Shown here: piece by piece, positions 8,717-17,860 of the stretch | Layout: every line of letters starts with the position of its first letter | How positions within the stretch are numbered: the first letter of the stretch is position 1 | Assembly: GCA_016716625.1 (NCBI GenBank) | Contig: JADJVJ010000005.1 | Coordinates: forward strand, 14,862 to 78,861 | Direction of reading: 5' to 3' | Source: Nostocoides sp. | Lineage (GTDB): Bacteria; Actinomycetota; Actinomycetes; Actinomycetales; Dermatophilaceae | DNA: 64,000 nucleotides | The notes under the pieces: model-generated | Told to the model about the DNA's origin: nothing | What the model saw: the letters and a program-made list of their open reading frames with translations, nothing else | Database searches by the model: none | Position numbers and translations under genes: made by a program

Positions 8717-9214
8717 ATGACCTCTAGGCTTTTGACCGTGACCCTCGATCGCGGACCGCTGCTCCTGCTGTTCGCCCTCGGCAACCGCACGAGCGAACTC
8801 ATGCGAGCGCACTTCGCCGACGCGCCCCTGACGGCGAGCGACTTCGGCGTGACCAGCGCGCTTCGGCTCCTGCAACCGACCCGGCCCAGCGAGCTCGCCA
8901 CGGCCGTCGGCCTGCGGCCCACCTCGATGAGCAACTACCTGCGGCGGTTGACCGAGCGCGGACTGATCGAGCGGGTCACCGACCCCACGGACGGGCGCGC
9001 GGCCCTGGTCTCCCTGACCCCGCGGGGACTGGCGCAGACCATCGCGTGCTTTCCGCACTTTCAGGCCTCCCTGAGAGCCTTTGAGGACACCGCCGTGGCC
9101 ATGGGCGAGGACCTGCAGGACCTCGCGGCCGTCCTCAACCGGCTCGACCGCGTCCTCACCGCAGCGCGTCTCGGGGCGCCTGACGATACGGCCGAGGCGC
9201 CCCAGCCGTCCTAG
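8717..9214 (+). CDS. MarR-family transcriptional regulator
   Basis: The protein has the MarR order: a dimer helix (FALGNRTSELMRAHF), helix-turn-helix (PSELATAVGLRPTSMSNYLRRLTERGLI), a wing with VTDPTDGRAALVSLT, and a C-terminal dimer helix. The ATG at 8717 gives 165 residues without a ribosome site. An in-frame GTG at 8738 sits just downstream of TTGAAG (8703-8708) and TAGGCT (8725-8730), so a leaderless start there is a real alternative. The 34-base spacer to the propeller lipoprotein contains the imperfect palindrome TACT-N10-AGTA, a possible shared operator. It probably senses a small molecule linked to the lipoprotein's job. Confidence 0.85.
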   Translation: MTSRLLTVTLDRGPLLLLFALGNRTSELMRAHFADAPLTASDFGVTSALRLLQPTRPSELATAVGLRPTSMSNYLRRLTERGLIERVTDPTDGRAALVSLTPRGLAQTIACFPHFQASLRAFEDTAVAMGEDLQDLAAVLNRLDRVLTAARLGAPDDTAEAPQPS

Positions 9215-9221
9215 GCGTCGG

Positions 9222-10613
9222 TCAGCTCTCGGTGTGCCCGAGCAGCATGCGCACCTCGGCGGCCGTGGTCACCGAGCCGGTCGCGACCACCCCGCCGCTG
9301 ACCCCACCTTCGTCGGCGAGTTCGGCGGCCCGGTCGAGAGCCTCCGGCAACTCCGGCAGCACGCTGACCCGGTGCTCCCCAAAGATCTCCTCCGCGAGCT
9401 CCCCGAGCTCCCGCGGCGACATCGCGCGCGGTGAGGTGGTCTTGGTGATGACCACCTCGTCGAGGACCGGTTCGAGAATCTCGAGCATCTCCGCGGCGTC
9501 CTTGTCCTTGAGGATCGCGATGACCCCGACGAGCCGGGAGAAGGTGAACGAGTCCCGCAGCGCCTCCCGCAGGACCAGGGCTCCGGCGGGGTTGTGGGCG
9601 GCATCGACGAGCACCGTCGGAGAACGGCGGACAACCTCGAGCCGACCCGGTGAACGCGCCGCGGCGAGCCCGGCCAGCAGCACCTCGAGATCGATCGGTT
9701 GCTCCCCTCCCCCGAGGAAGGCTTCGACCGCCGCGATGGCGACGGCCGTGTTCTGAGCCTGATGCGCCCCGTGCAACGGCAGGTAGAGCTCGGGGTACTC
9801 CCCCGCGAGCCCGCGCACCGAGAGCAGCTGCCCACCCACGGCGACCTCTCGCGCCGTGACACCGAAGTCGTTGCCCTCGAAGAGAATCCGCGCCCCGACA
9901 CTCTCGGCACGAGAGCGGAGGATGTCGACGACGTCGAGATCCTCCTGGAGGCCGACGACCGCGATGCCGTCCGCCTTGATGATCCCGGCCTTCTCGGTGG
10001 CGACGTCGGTGACCCGGTCGCCGAGGAAGTGTTGATGGTCGAGCGCGATGGGGGTGATGACCGAGACCGGAGCATCGAGCACGTTGGTGGCATCCCAGGC
10101 CCCACCCATGCCCACCTCGACGATGGCGACGTCGACCGGGACGTCGGCGAAGACCGCATACGCGATCGCCACCACGGCCTCGAAGTAGGTCATCCGCGGC
10201 CCGCCGGTCTCCTGGGCTCGGGCGTCCACGAGATCGAGATACGGCGAGACCTCGTCGTATGCCGCCACGAACCGGTCGACCTCGATCGGGGCGCCGTTGA
10301 GGGCCACCCGCTCGCGGATCGTGTGCAGGTGTGGTGAGGTGAACCGACCAGTACTGAGGTCGTGGGCCCTCAGGATCGACTCGATGATCCGGGTCGTCGA
10401 GGTCTTGCCGTTGGTGCCGGTGAGGTGGATCGCCGGGAAGTTCCGCTGCGGGTCGCCGAGCAACTCCATGACCGCGGCGATGCGGTCCAGGGAGGGTTGC
10501 AGGTCGTGCTCGGGCGCCCGGGAGAGGATCGCCGCCTCGACCTCGCGCATGCGCTGGCGCAGCTCGAGATCGCGGGCGGAGTCCCGCCAGGAGCGCTCGG
10601 GTGGCGAGGTCAC
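9222..10613 (-). CDS. folC: Folylpolyglutamate/dihydrofolate synthase
   Basis: The 463-residue Mur-ligase-like enzyme has the P-loop HLTGTNGKTSTTRI near residue 65, PHLHTIRERVALNG, VEVGMGGAWDATNV, and the C-terminal-domain motif VLVDAAHNPAGA. It adds L-glutamate to dihydropteroate and to folates using ATP. It overlaps the end of ileS by four bases, so the pair is coupled. In many relatives DUF4233 and ndk follow directly; here a lipoprotein/MarR pair intervenes. Confidence 0.95.
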   Translation of the reverse strand: MTSPPERSWRDSARDLELRQRMREVEAAILSRAPEHDLQPSLDRIAAVMELLGDPQRNFPAIHLTGTNGKTSTTRIIESILRAHDLSTGRFTSPHLHTIRERVALNGAPIEVDRFVAAYDEVSPYLDLVDARAQETGGPRMTYFEAVVAIAYAVFADVPVDVAIVEVGMGGAWDATNVLDAPVSVITPIALDHQHFLGDRVTDVATEKAGIIKADGIAVVGLQEDLDVVDILRSRAESVGARILFEGNDFGVTAREVAVGGQLLSVRGLAGEYPELYLPLHGAHQAQNTAVAIAAVEAFLGGGEQPIDLEVLLAGLAAARSPGRLEVVRRSPTVLVDAAHNPAGALVLREALRDSFTFSRLVGVIAILKDKDAAEMLEILEPVLDEVVITKTTSPRAMSPRELGELAEEIFGEHRVSVLPELPEALDRAAELADEGGVSGGVVATGSVTTAAEVRMLLGHTES

Positions 10614-13600
10614 GAGCGGCCGACCCGGATCCGGACACGCTGGCCACCGGAGAGGGCCGCCTCGGCCACGCCGGCACCGTCGAGGTCTTCGAGGTGGTGC
10701 AGCACCCGCAGGCCGTTCTCGGCGAGGGTCTCGGTGATGAGCAGGTCACGGTGCTCGCGCACCGCCATGACGACCTGCTCCGAGCCACTCACCTCGAGGG
10801 CGATCCGGTCGGAGACCTCCAGCCCGGCCTGTTTGCGAGCATCCTGGACCGCACGGACGAGGTCGCGGGCCACTCCTTCGAGCTCGAGTTCCGGGGTCAC
10901 CTCGGTGTCCAGGACGAGGAAGCCGCCACCGGGCAGCATCGCGGCCCGGTGCGAGCCCTGGCTCGTCTCGGCAACGACCGTGTCCAGGGTGAACTCGCCG
11001 TCGACGAGCTCAAGTCCACCCGCGGTCACCGTGCCGTCGGCCGCGAGGGACCAGTCGCCGGACTTGCTGGCCTGGATGGCCCGCTGGACGTCCCGACCGA
11101 GCCGGGGTCCGGCCGCGCGGGCGTTGATCGTGAGCCGTTGGGAGATCCCGAAGTCCGACTCATGGGCGATCGACACGTCCTTGACGGAAAGCGCCTTGAC
11201 GTTGAGCTCCTCACGAATGACGGCGGCGAACACCTCGAGCGCGGCCGGGTCCGGGGTGACCACGGTGAGTTCGCGCAGTGGCTGCCGAACCCGCAACCCC
11301 TCGGCCTTGCGCAGCGCCGAACCCACCGAACACACCGCTCGGACCTGGTCCATGGTCGCCACCAGGGCGTCCTCGCGGGGCAGGTCGGCGGCCGACGGCC
11401 AGTCGGTGAGATGCACCGAACGGCCACCGGTCAACCCACGCCAGACCTCCTCGGTGACCAGCGGGAGCAGCGGGGCCGCGAGCCGGCAGAGCACCTCAAG
11501 GGTGGTGTAGAGGGTGTCGAAGGCATCCCGCGCCGCAGTGGTTGACTCGCCGACTCCGGTGTCCCAGAAGCGTTCCCGCGAGCGCCGGATGTACCAGTTG
11601 GTGAGCGTGTCGACGAACCCTCGCACCGAGTCGCAGGCGCCGGCGACGTCATAGGCGTCCATCTGGGCGGTGACGGTCTCGACCAGCGAACCCAAGGTGG
11701 CAAGTAGGTAGCGATCCAGCGGGTCGGTGGAGTCGGTCCGCCACGTCGCCGTATAACCGGCCCCGTCGTCGGTGGTGAGCGCGTTCGCATAGAGCGAGAA
11801 GAAGTACCACGAGCTCCACAGCGGCAGGATGACCTGCCGAACGCCCTCGCGGATGGCGCCCTCGGTGACGATGAGGTTGCCGCCGCGAAGGATCGGCGAG
11901 GACATGAGGAACCAGCGCATGGCATCGGAGCCGTCGCGGTCGAAGACCTCGCGGACGTCCGGGTAGTTCTTCAGCGACTTGCTCATCTTGAGCCCGTCGT
12001 TGCCGAGGACGATCCCGTGCGAGACACACGACTGGAACGCCGGCCGGTCGAAGAGCGCGGTCGCCAGGACGTGCATGGTGTAGAACCAGCCCCGGGTCTG
12101 CCCGATGTACTCGACGATGAAGTCACCCGGGAAGTGGTGTTCGAACCACTCCTGCTGGGCAAACGGGTAGTGCACCTGGGCGAAGCTCATCGACCCCGAC
12201 TCGAACCAGCAGTCGAAGACGTCGGTGACCCGGCGCATCGTCGAGGCGCCACTGGGGTCATCGGGGTTGGGTCGGGTGAGTTCGTCGATGAAAGGCCGGT
12301 GCAGGTCGCTCGGCCGCACCCCGAAGTCGCGCTCGATCTCCGCGAGGGAACCATAGACATCGGTCCGGGGGAACTCTGGGTTGTCCGACTTCCACACCGG
12401 GATCGGGCTGCCCCAGAATCGGTTTCGTGAGATCGACCAGTCCCGGGTGTTCTCCAACCACTTGCCGAACTGGCCGTCCTTGACATGCCCCGGCACCCAG
12501 GTGATCTCCTGGTTGAGCCGGAGCATGTCGTCACGGATCGTCGTCGTCGAGACGAACCAGGACGACACGGCCATATAGATGAGCGGCTGCCGGCAGCGCC
12601 AACAGTGCGGGTAGGAGTGGTCGTAGGTCTCGCGTCGCAGCAGCACCGTCCCCGCGGTGATCGAACCGACCTCCCCGGGTGCTCCGTCGGCGTCGAGCCG
12701 GGTGCGCGCCTTGAGGTGGTCGATGACCGGCAGGTTGGCATCGAGGACGAGGAGCCCGGCGTAGTCGGTCACCGGGTGGGTGAAGTGGCCGTCGATGCCG
12801 ACCGGCACGACGACCTCGATGCCTTCTCGGTCGGTGATGACCTTGTCGTCCTCACCGAAGGCACCGGCAGTGTGCACCAGCCCGGTGCCCTCGGTCGTGG
12901 TGACCAGGTCGGCCGCCACGATCCGGAAGGCCTTGGGGTGACCGAGGTAGTAGGACATCGGCGGCGTGTAGTTCGCCCCCACCAGGTCACGCCCGGTGAG
13001 CCGTTGGACGACCAGCGCCTCGACGTCCCCCTTGGCGTCCCCGGTGAACTCCTTGGCGTAGGCCGCGGCCCGCGCCTGCGCGATGAGATATCGCTCCCTG
13101 CGCCCGGTGGGGAGAGCGGACTCGACGAGGACATAGTCGATGTCCTCGCCGACCATGATCGCGAGGTTGCAGGTCAGGGTCCACGGCGTCGTGGTCCAGA
13201 TGAGCGCCAGCGCACCGGCATACTCCCCGTCGGTGAGCCGGCACCCGACGGTGACGGCCGGGTCCTGGCGGTTCTGGTAGACGTCCTCGTCCATCCGCAG
13301 CTCGTGGTTGGAGAGCGGGGTCTGGTCGTTCCAGCAGTACGGCAGCACGCGGAAACCCTCGTAGCACAGGCCCTTGTCGTAGAGCTGCTTGAAGGCCCAG
13401 ATGACCGACTCCATGTAGTCCAGGTCGAGGGTCTTGTAGTCGTGGTCGAAGTCGACCCAGCGCGCCTGCCGGGTGACGTACTCGCGCCACTCGGAGGTGT
13501 ACTGGAAGACCGAGGTGCGGCAGGCGTCGTTGAAGGCGTCGATCCCCATGTCGCGGATCTCGTCGGTGGTCTTGATCCCGAGCTGGCTCATCGCCTCGAG

Positions 13601-13924
13601 CTCGGCGGGCAGCCCGTGGGTGTCCCAGCCGAACCGGCGCTCCACCCGCTTGCCGCGCATCGTCTGGTAGCGCGGGACGACGTCCTTGACGTACCCGGTG
13701 AGCAGATGACCGTAGTGCGGCAGCCCGTTGGCGAACGGCGGACCGTCGTAGAAGACGAACTCGTTGCTGCCTTCGCTCCCGGCGTCGCGCTGCTCGACCG
13801 AGGCCAGGAAGGTGCCGTCGGCCTCCCAGTACGCGAGCACGCCCTCCTCGATGGTCGGCAGGCTCGGACTGGCCGGGACGCCGGCGGATGGGGTGGGGTT
13901 GATCGAGACCTTGGGGTAGGTCAT
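10610..13924 (-). CDS. ileS: Isoleucine--tRNA ligase
   Basis: The 1104-residue class I synthetase carries its HIGH motif as HYGH (residues 70-73, in GPPFANGLPHYGHLL) and KMSKS near residue 645 in DGLKMSKSLKNYPD, with the large editing domain between. The length and C-terminal extension match the long, eukaryote-like IleS form common in actinobacteria. The ATG is preceded by CAGGAG ten bases upstream. The gene follows a T-box leader, so expression should rise when uncharged tRNA-Ile accumulates. folC overlaps its end. Confidence 0.97.
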   Translation of the reverse strand: MTYPKVSINPTPSAGVPASPSLPTIEEGVLAYWEADGTFLASVEQRDAGSEGSNEFVFYDGPPFANGLPHYGHLLTGYVKDVVPRYQTMRGKRVERRFGWDTHGLPAELEAMSQLGIKTTDEIRDMGIDAFNDACRTSVFQYTSEWREYVTRQARWVDFDHDYKTLDLDYMESVIWAFKQLYDKGLCYEGFRVLPYCWNDQTPLSNHELRMDEDVYQNRQDPAVTVGCRLTDGEYAGALALIWTTTPWTLTCNLAIMVGEDIDYVLVESALPTGRRERYLIAQARAAAYAKEFTGDAKGDVEALVVQRLTGRDLVGANYTPPMSYYLGHPKAFRIVAADLVTTTEGTGLVHTAGAFGEDDKVITDREGIEVVVPVGIDGHFTHPVTDYAGLLVLDANLPVIDHLKARTRLDADGAPGEVGSITAGTVLLRRETYDHSYPHCWRCRQPLIYMAVSSWFVSTTTIRDDMLRLNQEITWVPGHVKDGQFGKWLENTRDWSISRNRFWGSPIPVWKSDNPEFPRTDVYGSLAEIERDFGVRPSDLHRPFIDELTRPNPDDPSGASTMRRVTDVFDCWFESGSMSFAQVHYPFAQQEWFEHHFPGDFIVEYIGQTRGWFYTMHVLATALFDRPAFQSCVSHGIVLGNDGLKMSKSLKNYPDVREVFDRDGSDAMRWFLMSSPILRGGNLIVTEGAIREGVRQVILPLWSSWYFFSLYANALTTDDGAGYTATWRTDSTDPLDRYLLATLGSLVETVTAQMDAYDVAGACDSVRGFVDTLTNWYIRRSRERFWDTGVGESTTAARDAFDTLYTTLEVLCRLAAPLLPLVTEEVWRGLTGGRSVHLTDWPSAADLPREDALVATMDQVRAVCSVGSALRKAEGLRVRQPLRELTVVTPDPAALEVFAAVIREELNVKALSVKDVSIAHESDFGISQRLTINARAAGPRLGRDVQRAIQASKSGDWSLAADGTVTAGGLELVDGEFTLDTVVAETSQGSHRAAMLPGGGFLVLDTEVTPELELEGVARDLVRAVQDARKQAGLEVSDRIALEVSGSEQVVMAVREHRDLLITETLAENGLRVLHHLEDLDGAGVAEAALSGGQRVRIRVGRS

Positions 13925-13939
13925 GAGGCTCGGGCTCCT

Positions 13940-14196
13940 GCGGTCGTCGGCTCGTTCATCTCACGAGGACGAAGGCCACCGGCGTATGCCGTGTGGTCAC
14001 CTCCGCGGTACCACCTCGCTTGCCGCGGGCCGGGCACCCGAGGTGGGCACACGGCATACGACCGCTCTTGTCGTGGGTGACTGACGGGACCCGACCGTCC
14101 GGATCTAGTGGGCGACCCGCTGGCGTGCGGGGGCTGTTCTCCCGGAGGCTCGCCGCTGATGACGGCTCGAACGCCTTTCCAAGGGGCTCAGTCTAG
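13940..14196 (-). promoter_or_regulatory. T-box leader of ileS
   Basis: On the minus strand 14003-14019 reads GCGAGGTGGTACCGCGG, which contains the T-box core that pairs with the tRNA acceptor end. It is enclosed by a perfect 13-bp inverted repeat (13983-13995 and 14048-14060). Upstream is a 130-base structured region with an ATC triplet (minus strand, 14102-14104) that could be the Ile specifier. No run of T follows, so control of ribosome access to CAGGAG before 13924 is more likely than termination, as in known actinobacterial ileS T-boxes. TAGACT near 14196 is a possible -10. The 5' boundary is approximate. Confidence 0.88.
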
Positions 14197-14244
14197 CGGG
14201 CGGGGCGGCGGGCGAGGACCGCCTTCGCTTCAGGCGCTACAGTG

Positions 14245-14460
14245 AACGGTGTCGCCGGCTCAGCCGGAGACACCACACGCACCCCGTCGGGGGAAGCCGG
14301 TGAGAATCCGGCGCTGACCCGCAGCCGTAAGTCGCTCTGCGAAGCGACAAGTCGGAATGCCCGTCAGGGTGCGAGCGGCTCCACATTCACCGTCGAGGTA
14401 CGCGGGACGGAGCCCGAGCGCCCTTGGCGGGGTGGTTCGGGACGACGTCACGAACCGCTC
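14245..14460 (+). promoter_or_regulatory. Cobalamin (adenosylcobalamin-type) riboswitch
   Basis: Positions 14291-14330 hold the conserved core: GGGAAGCCGGTGAGAATCC, then GGCGCTGACCCGCAGCCGTAA-type sequence, the B12 box. Flanking helices fit the class, for example GGTGTC/GACACC around 14249-14274 and CGCACCC (14278-14284) with GGGTGCG (14367-14373). A hairpin at 14432-14458 ends three bases before the ribosome site AAAGGGA, so B12 binding probably closes translation of the gene at 14474. A -10-like TACAGT lies at 14238-14243. It should repress the downstream uptake genes when B12 is plentiful. Confidence 0.93.
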
Positions 14461-14473
14461 AGAAAGGGACGCC

Positions 14474-15922
14474 ATGTCCACCCACCCGGCCAGTTTGGCC
14501 GTCGTCGCAGCCATGACCGCTGCACTGTCCTTCGGGGCCCCATCGGCGTTTGCCGAGACGCCGACCCCGTCCCCAACGCTCAGCCCGAGCGCGAGTTCGA
14601 CGCCGAGCCCGAGTGCGAGTCCGTCGAGTACGAGTTCGACGCCGAGCCCGAGTGCGAGTCCGTCGAGTACGCCGAGTCCCCGTCCGACGATGTCGAGCAC
14701 CCCGGGGCCGAGCAAGGGCACGACCGCCCTGCGGCAGGCGCCGAACGCTCTCGTTGCGGCGGCGACCTCTCCCGAGGCCGTCCAGGCGGCCTCGGACGCC
14801 GCTGCCTACCTCGTCCGGCAGCTCGAGGCCAGTGGCTACGTGCTGCAGAGCTTCGGCTTCCCCGACTACGGGCTCACCATCGATGCGATCCTCGGCCTCG
14901 ACAGCGCGGATGTCGGCCAGGACGCCGCCGCGAAGGCGACCGACCAGGTCGAGGCGAACCTCGGCTCCTACGTCGGCACCGCGTTCGGCGAGCTCTATGC
15001 CGGTGCGGTGGCCAAGTCCCTGCTGCTCGCGCTCGCGCAGGGGCAGGACCCGACCTCCTTCGGCGGACTGGACCTGATCACCCTGCTCAAGGGCCGCGAG
15101 CAGGCCGACGGCCGCTACACCGACGACTCCCAGTGGGGCGACTTCTCCAACGTCCTCGGCCAGTCCATCGCCCTCATCGCCCTGTCCCGGGCGGAAGGCA
15201 CGTACTCGACGACGGCGCTCGACTTCCTCCTCGCGCAGCAGTGCGCCGACGGCGGCTTCCGGCTCAACCACGGCGCCGACCCGTGCGTGAGTGACCCGGA
15301 CGCGACCGCCTTCGCGACGCAGGCCTTGCTCCTGCTGCACCGGGGCACCCCGGAGACCACGAAGGCCCTGGACTACCTCGAGGCTCTCGTCGGGGCCGAT
15401 GGCGGTGTCGGTGGTGGGACGAGCACAACCGCGCCCAACGCGAACTCCACCGGACTGGTGGCCCAGGTGCTCCTCGAAGGAGGTCGAACCTCGGCCGCCG
15501 CCCGCGCCCAGGCATTCCTGCTCTCGCTGCAGTACGGCTGCACCCTCCCGGAGGCCCTCCGCGGTGGGATCGCTTATGACGCAACGCAGTTCGCCACCCA
15601 GACCAAGGCCGGTTCCGGTGCCACCGTGAGCGACACGGATCGGCGCTCGACGACGCAAGCCATCTACGGGTTGAGTGGGGTCTTCCTCAACAGCGTCACC
15701 GCTGCGGAGGACGCCCCCGGGGTGACCCCGATGGACTGCGACGACCCCACGTCGACGCCCACGCCGACGCCGACTTCGTCGGCACGCGAACTGCCCGCAA
15801 CCGGCGCGTCCGGGGCCCTTGAAACCGCAGCGCTCGGGCTCGTCAGTGTCTTCGCGGGGCTGCTCCTGCTCGCCGTGGGCCGTCCGCGGTATCTGCATCG
15901 ACACGCCGCCCGGCGGCACTGA
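14474..15922 (+). CDS. Wall-anchored alpha/alpha-toroid protein, transcobalamin-like
   Basis: The 482-residue protein has a signal peptide ending near AFAE, a Ser/Pro/Thr spacer (about residues 29-85), then about 300 residues of alpha/alpha-toroid repeats of the prenyltransferase/squalene-cyclase type, seen in LLAQQCADGGFRLN, YLEALVGADGGVGGG and FLLSLQYGC. It ends with LPATG, a hydrophobic helix and a basic tail, a sortase sorting signal. Human intrinsic factor and transcobalamin bind B12 between an alpha6/alpha6 barrel and a small beta domain; this gene supplies the barrel and the next one the beta domain. Control by the B12 riboswitch and the ECF genes downstream support a B12 or corrinoid capture role. 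Binding itself is inferred. Confidence 0.78.
   Translation: MSTHPASLAVVAAMTAALSFGAPSAFAETPTPSPTLSPSASSTPSPSASPSSTSSTPSPSASPSSTPSPRPTMSSTPGPSKGTTALRQAPNALVAAATSPEAVQAASDAAAYLVRQLEASGYVLQSFGFPDYGLTIDAILGLDSADVGQDAAAKATDQVEANLGSYVGTAFGELYAGAVAKSLLLALAQGQDPTSFGGLDLITLLKGREQADGRYTDDSQWGDFSNVLGQSIALIALSRAEGTYSTTALDFLLAQQCADGGFRLNHGADPCVSDPDATAFATQALLLLHRGTPETTKALDYLEALVGADGGVGGGTSTTAPNANSTGLVAQVLLEGGRTSAAARAQAFLLSLQYGCTLPEALRGGIAYDATQFATQTKAGSGATVSDTDRRSTTQAIYGLSGVFLNSVTAAEDAPGVTPMDCDDPTSTPTPTPTSSARELPATGASGALETAALGLVSVFAGLLLLAVGRPRYLHRHAARRH
14593..14670 (+). repeat. 39-bp tandem repeat, two identical copies
   Basis: Positions 14593-14631 and 14632-14670 are identical. They encode the Ser/Pro-rich spacer between signal peptide and toroid, so the spacer length can vary by slippage in units of 13 residues. 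Confidence 0.9.
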
Positions 15923-15923
15923 C

Positions 15924-16727
15924 ATGTCGGCTTCTCGGCTGCTCGGCGCGCTCGGCCTCGCGGGGGCGCTCGCCCTTGGCGCGGTCGGCGCCGCCGGACC
16001 CGCGCATGCCGCCGCCTGCTCGGGGACCAGCGGGGTGACCGTCGTCATCGACACCGGCTCGTCGGTGACTACCCGGTGTGCCGCCGGTGACCCGGCGTCG
16101 GCCATGTCCGCCCTGACGTCGGTCGCCACGGTGGTCACCCCGGCGGCCTACCCCGGGGCGGTCGTCTGCCGGATCGACGGCTTCCCCGCCTCCGACCCCT
16201 GCGTGCGGATGCCCCCGTCGAGCGCCTACTGGGCGTTCTACTACGCCTCCCGTGGGGGCTCGTGGACCTACAGCAGCGTCGGCACCGCGTCCTACAACCC
16301 GGCACCCGGCACGGTCGTGGGGTTCCGGTTCGGCTCCGGACAACAGCCGAGCATTGCGCCCCCGGCTGCCCCGGCCTCCCCTAAGCCAACCCCGAAACCG
16401 ACGACTCCCAAGCCCACGGCAACCACGCCAGCACCGACGAAACCCGCGAGGAACACGCTCGCACCCCGGCCGACCGCAGCAGTGAGCCAAGGTCCTTCGG
16501 CGAGCCGGTCGGCGAGCCCGAGCGCCACCCCCTCTGCTTCCCCGTCGGGATCGGCCACGGCGAACGCCTTACCGGCCCCGTCGCTCACCCCGAGTGCCGC
16601 CGAGGGGCCCCGGACGACCTCTGGCTCCTCCCCCGGCGCCCTCGGCGCCGCGGCCGCTGGCCTCATCGTCCTCACCCTCGGTGGGGCGGGGGCCATCGCC
16701 GTGCGCCGCCGTTCCCAAGACAACTGA
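15924..16727 (+). CDS. Secreted DUF4430-like beta-domain protein (SCO2322-like)
   Basis: The 267-residue product has a signal peptide ending near AHAA, a compact domain of about 110 residues with four cysteines, and the motif YWAFYYASRGGSWTYSSVG followed by PGTVVGFRFG. That signature matches the small beta domain (DUF4430-like) found at the C-terminus of transcobalamin and intrinsic factor. A long Pro/Ser/Thr spacer and a C-terminal membrane helix with RRR follow, so it is membrane-tethered outside the cell. The ATG follows the toroid stop by one base. From memory, RefSeq calls similar proteins SCO2322 family; not checked. It probably completes the B12-binding cleft with the preceding protein. 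Confidence 0.72.
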   Translation: MSASRLLGALGLAGALALGAVGAAGPAHAAACSGTSGVTVVIDTGSSVTTRCAAGDPASAMSALTSVATVVTPAAYPGAVVCRIDGFPASDPCVRMPPSSAYWAFYYASRGGSWTYSSVGTASYNPAPGTVVGFRFGSGQQPSIAPPAAPASPKPTPKPTTPKPTATTPAPTKPARNTLAPRPTAAVSQGPSASRSASPSATPSASPSGSATANALPAPSLTPSAAEGPRTTSGSSPGALGAAAAGLIVLTLGGAGAIAVRRRSQDN

Positions 16728-16732
16728 ACCGT

Positions 16733-17860
16733 ATGTCGTCCGGTCCGCTCCCCCGTGAGCTGCACCCCGCCGCGTGGTGGGTGTGGGCCATCGGACTGGC
16801 CGTTGCCGTGAGCCAGAGCAGCAACCCGCTGCTCCTTCTCATCGCCCTCGGTGTCGTCGGCCTCGTCGTCCTGGCGAGGCGCGGCGGTTCACCGTGGGCG
16901 CGGGCGTTCCGGCTCTACCTTTGGCTCGGGCTGTTCATCATCGCGGTCCGGGTCGTGCTGCATGTCCTCGTCGGCTACAAGGTCGGCGACCACGTCCTGG
17001 TGAGCTTGCCGACCGTGACCCTGCCCTCGTGGGCCGCGGGCATCACCCTCCTTGGGGACATCAGGCTCGAAGGTCTGCTGCTCGCGATCGTCCTCGGTCT
17101 TCGGCTTGCCGTGATGATCGCCTGCATCGGCGCCGCAAACGCGCTCGCCAACCCCAAGCGGCTGCTGCGGACCCTTCCCGGAGCACTGCATGAGATCGGG
17201 TCCGCGGTCGTGGTCTCGGTGAGCGTGGCGCCGCAACTCGCCGAGAGCGTCCAGCGGGTGCGCCGAGCACGGGAACTCCGCGGCGAGGCCGCCCGGGGCC
17301 TGCGGGGCCTGCCGGCGATCGCGCTGCCGGTCCTTGAGGACACCCTCGACCGCTCGCTGCTGCTCGCCGCGGCGATGGATTCCAGGGGCTATGGGCGATC
17401 GGCGGATCGCCCGGAGAGCCGGCGCCGGCTGACCTCGTCGCTCACCCTGGTCGGGCTGTTGCTCAGCGCGGTGGGCATCTACGGGGTTCTCGACGCGAGC
17501 ACCTCGCCGCTGCTCGGTGCCCCTGCCCTCATGTGTGGGCTGGCGCTGGCTCTCGCCGGGCTATGGACCGGTGGGCTGGGAGCCGGGCGCACGACATACC
17601 GGCCAGACCCCTGGCGCGGCGCGGAGTGGGTGACGGTCGGCAGCGGCATCGCCGCCGCGGTGACGGCGGTCCTCGCCGCCCGGTGGGCACCCGAGGCCAT
17701 GATCCTGCCGGTCGAACCACTGTCCTGGCCCGAGTTGCCCTTGCTCGCGGTCGCGGGACTGCTGCTGGGGGCTGCCCCCGCCTACCTCACGCCGGTGCCC
17801 CCGCAGGCGACCCGGCGCTCGGGTCCCACCCGGAGGGCTCTGGTGACCAGCGATGGCTGA
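16733..17860 (+). CDS. ECF transporter T component (CbiQ/EcfT family)
   Basis: The 375-residue membrane protein has hydrophobic segments at both ends and a central cytoplasmic stretch with the two coupling motifs of T components: RRARELRGEAARGL and AAAMDSRGYGRS. These helices link the S component to the ATPases. It is longer than a standard CbiQ (about 250) because of extra C-terminal membrane segments. It overlaps the ATPase gene by eight bases. The substrate is set by the S component; the riboswitch points to B12 or a related corrinoid. Confidence 0.88.
   Translation: MSSGPLPRELHPAAWWVWAIGLAVAVSQSSNPLLLLIALGVVGLVVLARRGGSPWARAFRLYLWLGLFIIAVRVVLHVLVGYKVGDHVLVSLPTVTLPSWAAGITLLGDIRLEGLLLAIVLGLRLAVMIACIGAANALANPKRLLRTLPGALHEIGSAVVVSVSVAPQLAESVQRVRRARELRGEAARGLRGLPAIALPVLEDTLDRSLLLAAAMDSRGYGRSADRPESRRRLTSSLTLVGLLLSAVGIYGVLDASTSPLLGAPALMCGLALALAGLWTGGLGAGRTTYRPDPWRGAEWVTVGSGIAAAVTAVLAARWAPEAMILPVEPLSWPELPLLAVAGLLLGAAPAYLTPVPPQATRRSGPTRRALVTSDG

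Noticed and set aside
12485..14080. A 531-residue open frame on the plus strand opposite ileS
   Set aside because: It mirrors ileS codons in a high-GC genome, has Arg/Gly/Val/Asp-rich composition with no domain, and runs through the T-box leader.
14593..14670. Tandem 39-bp repeat considered as a CRISPR array
   Set aside because: The two copies are directly adjacent without spacers and encode a Ser/Pro spacer of a secreted protein.
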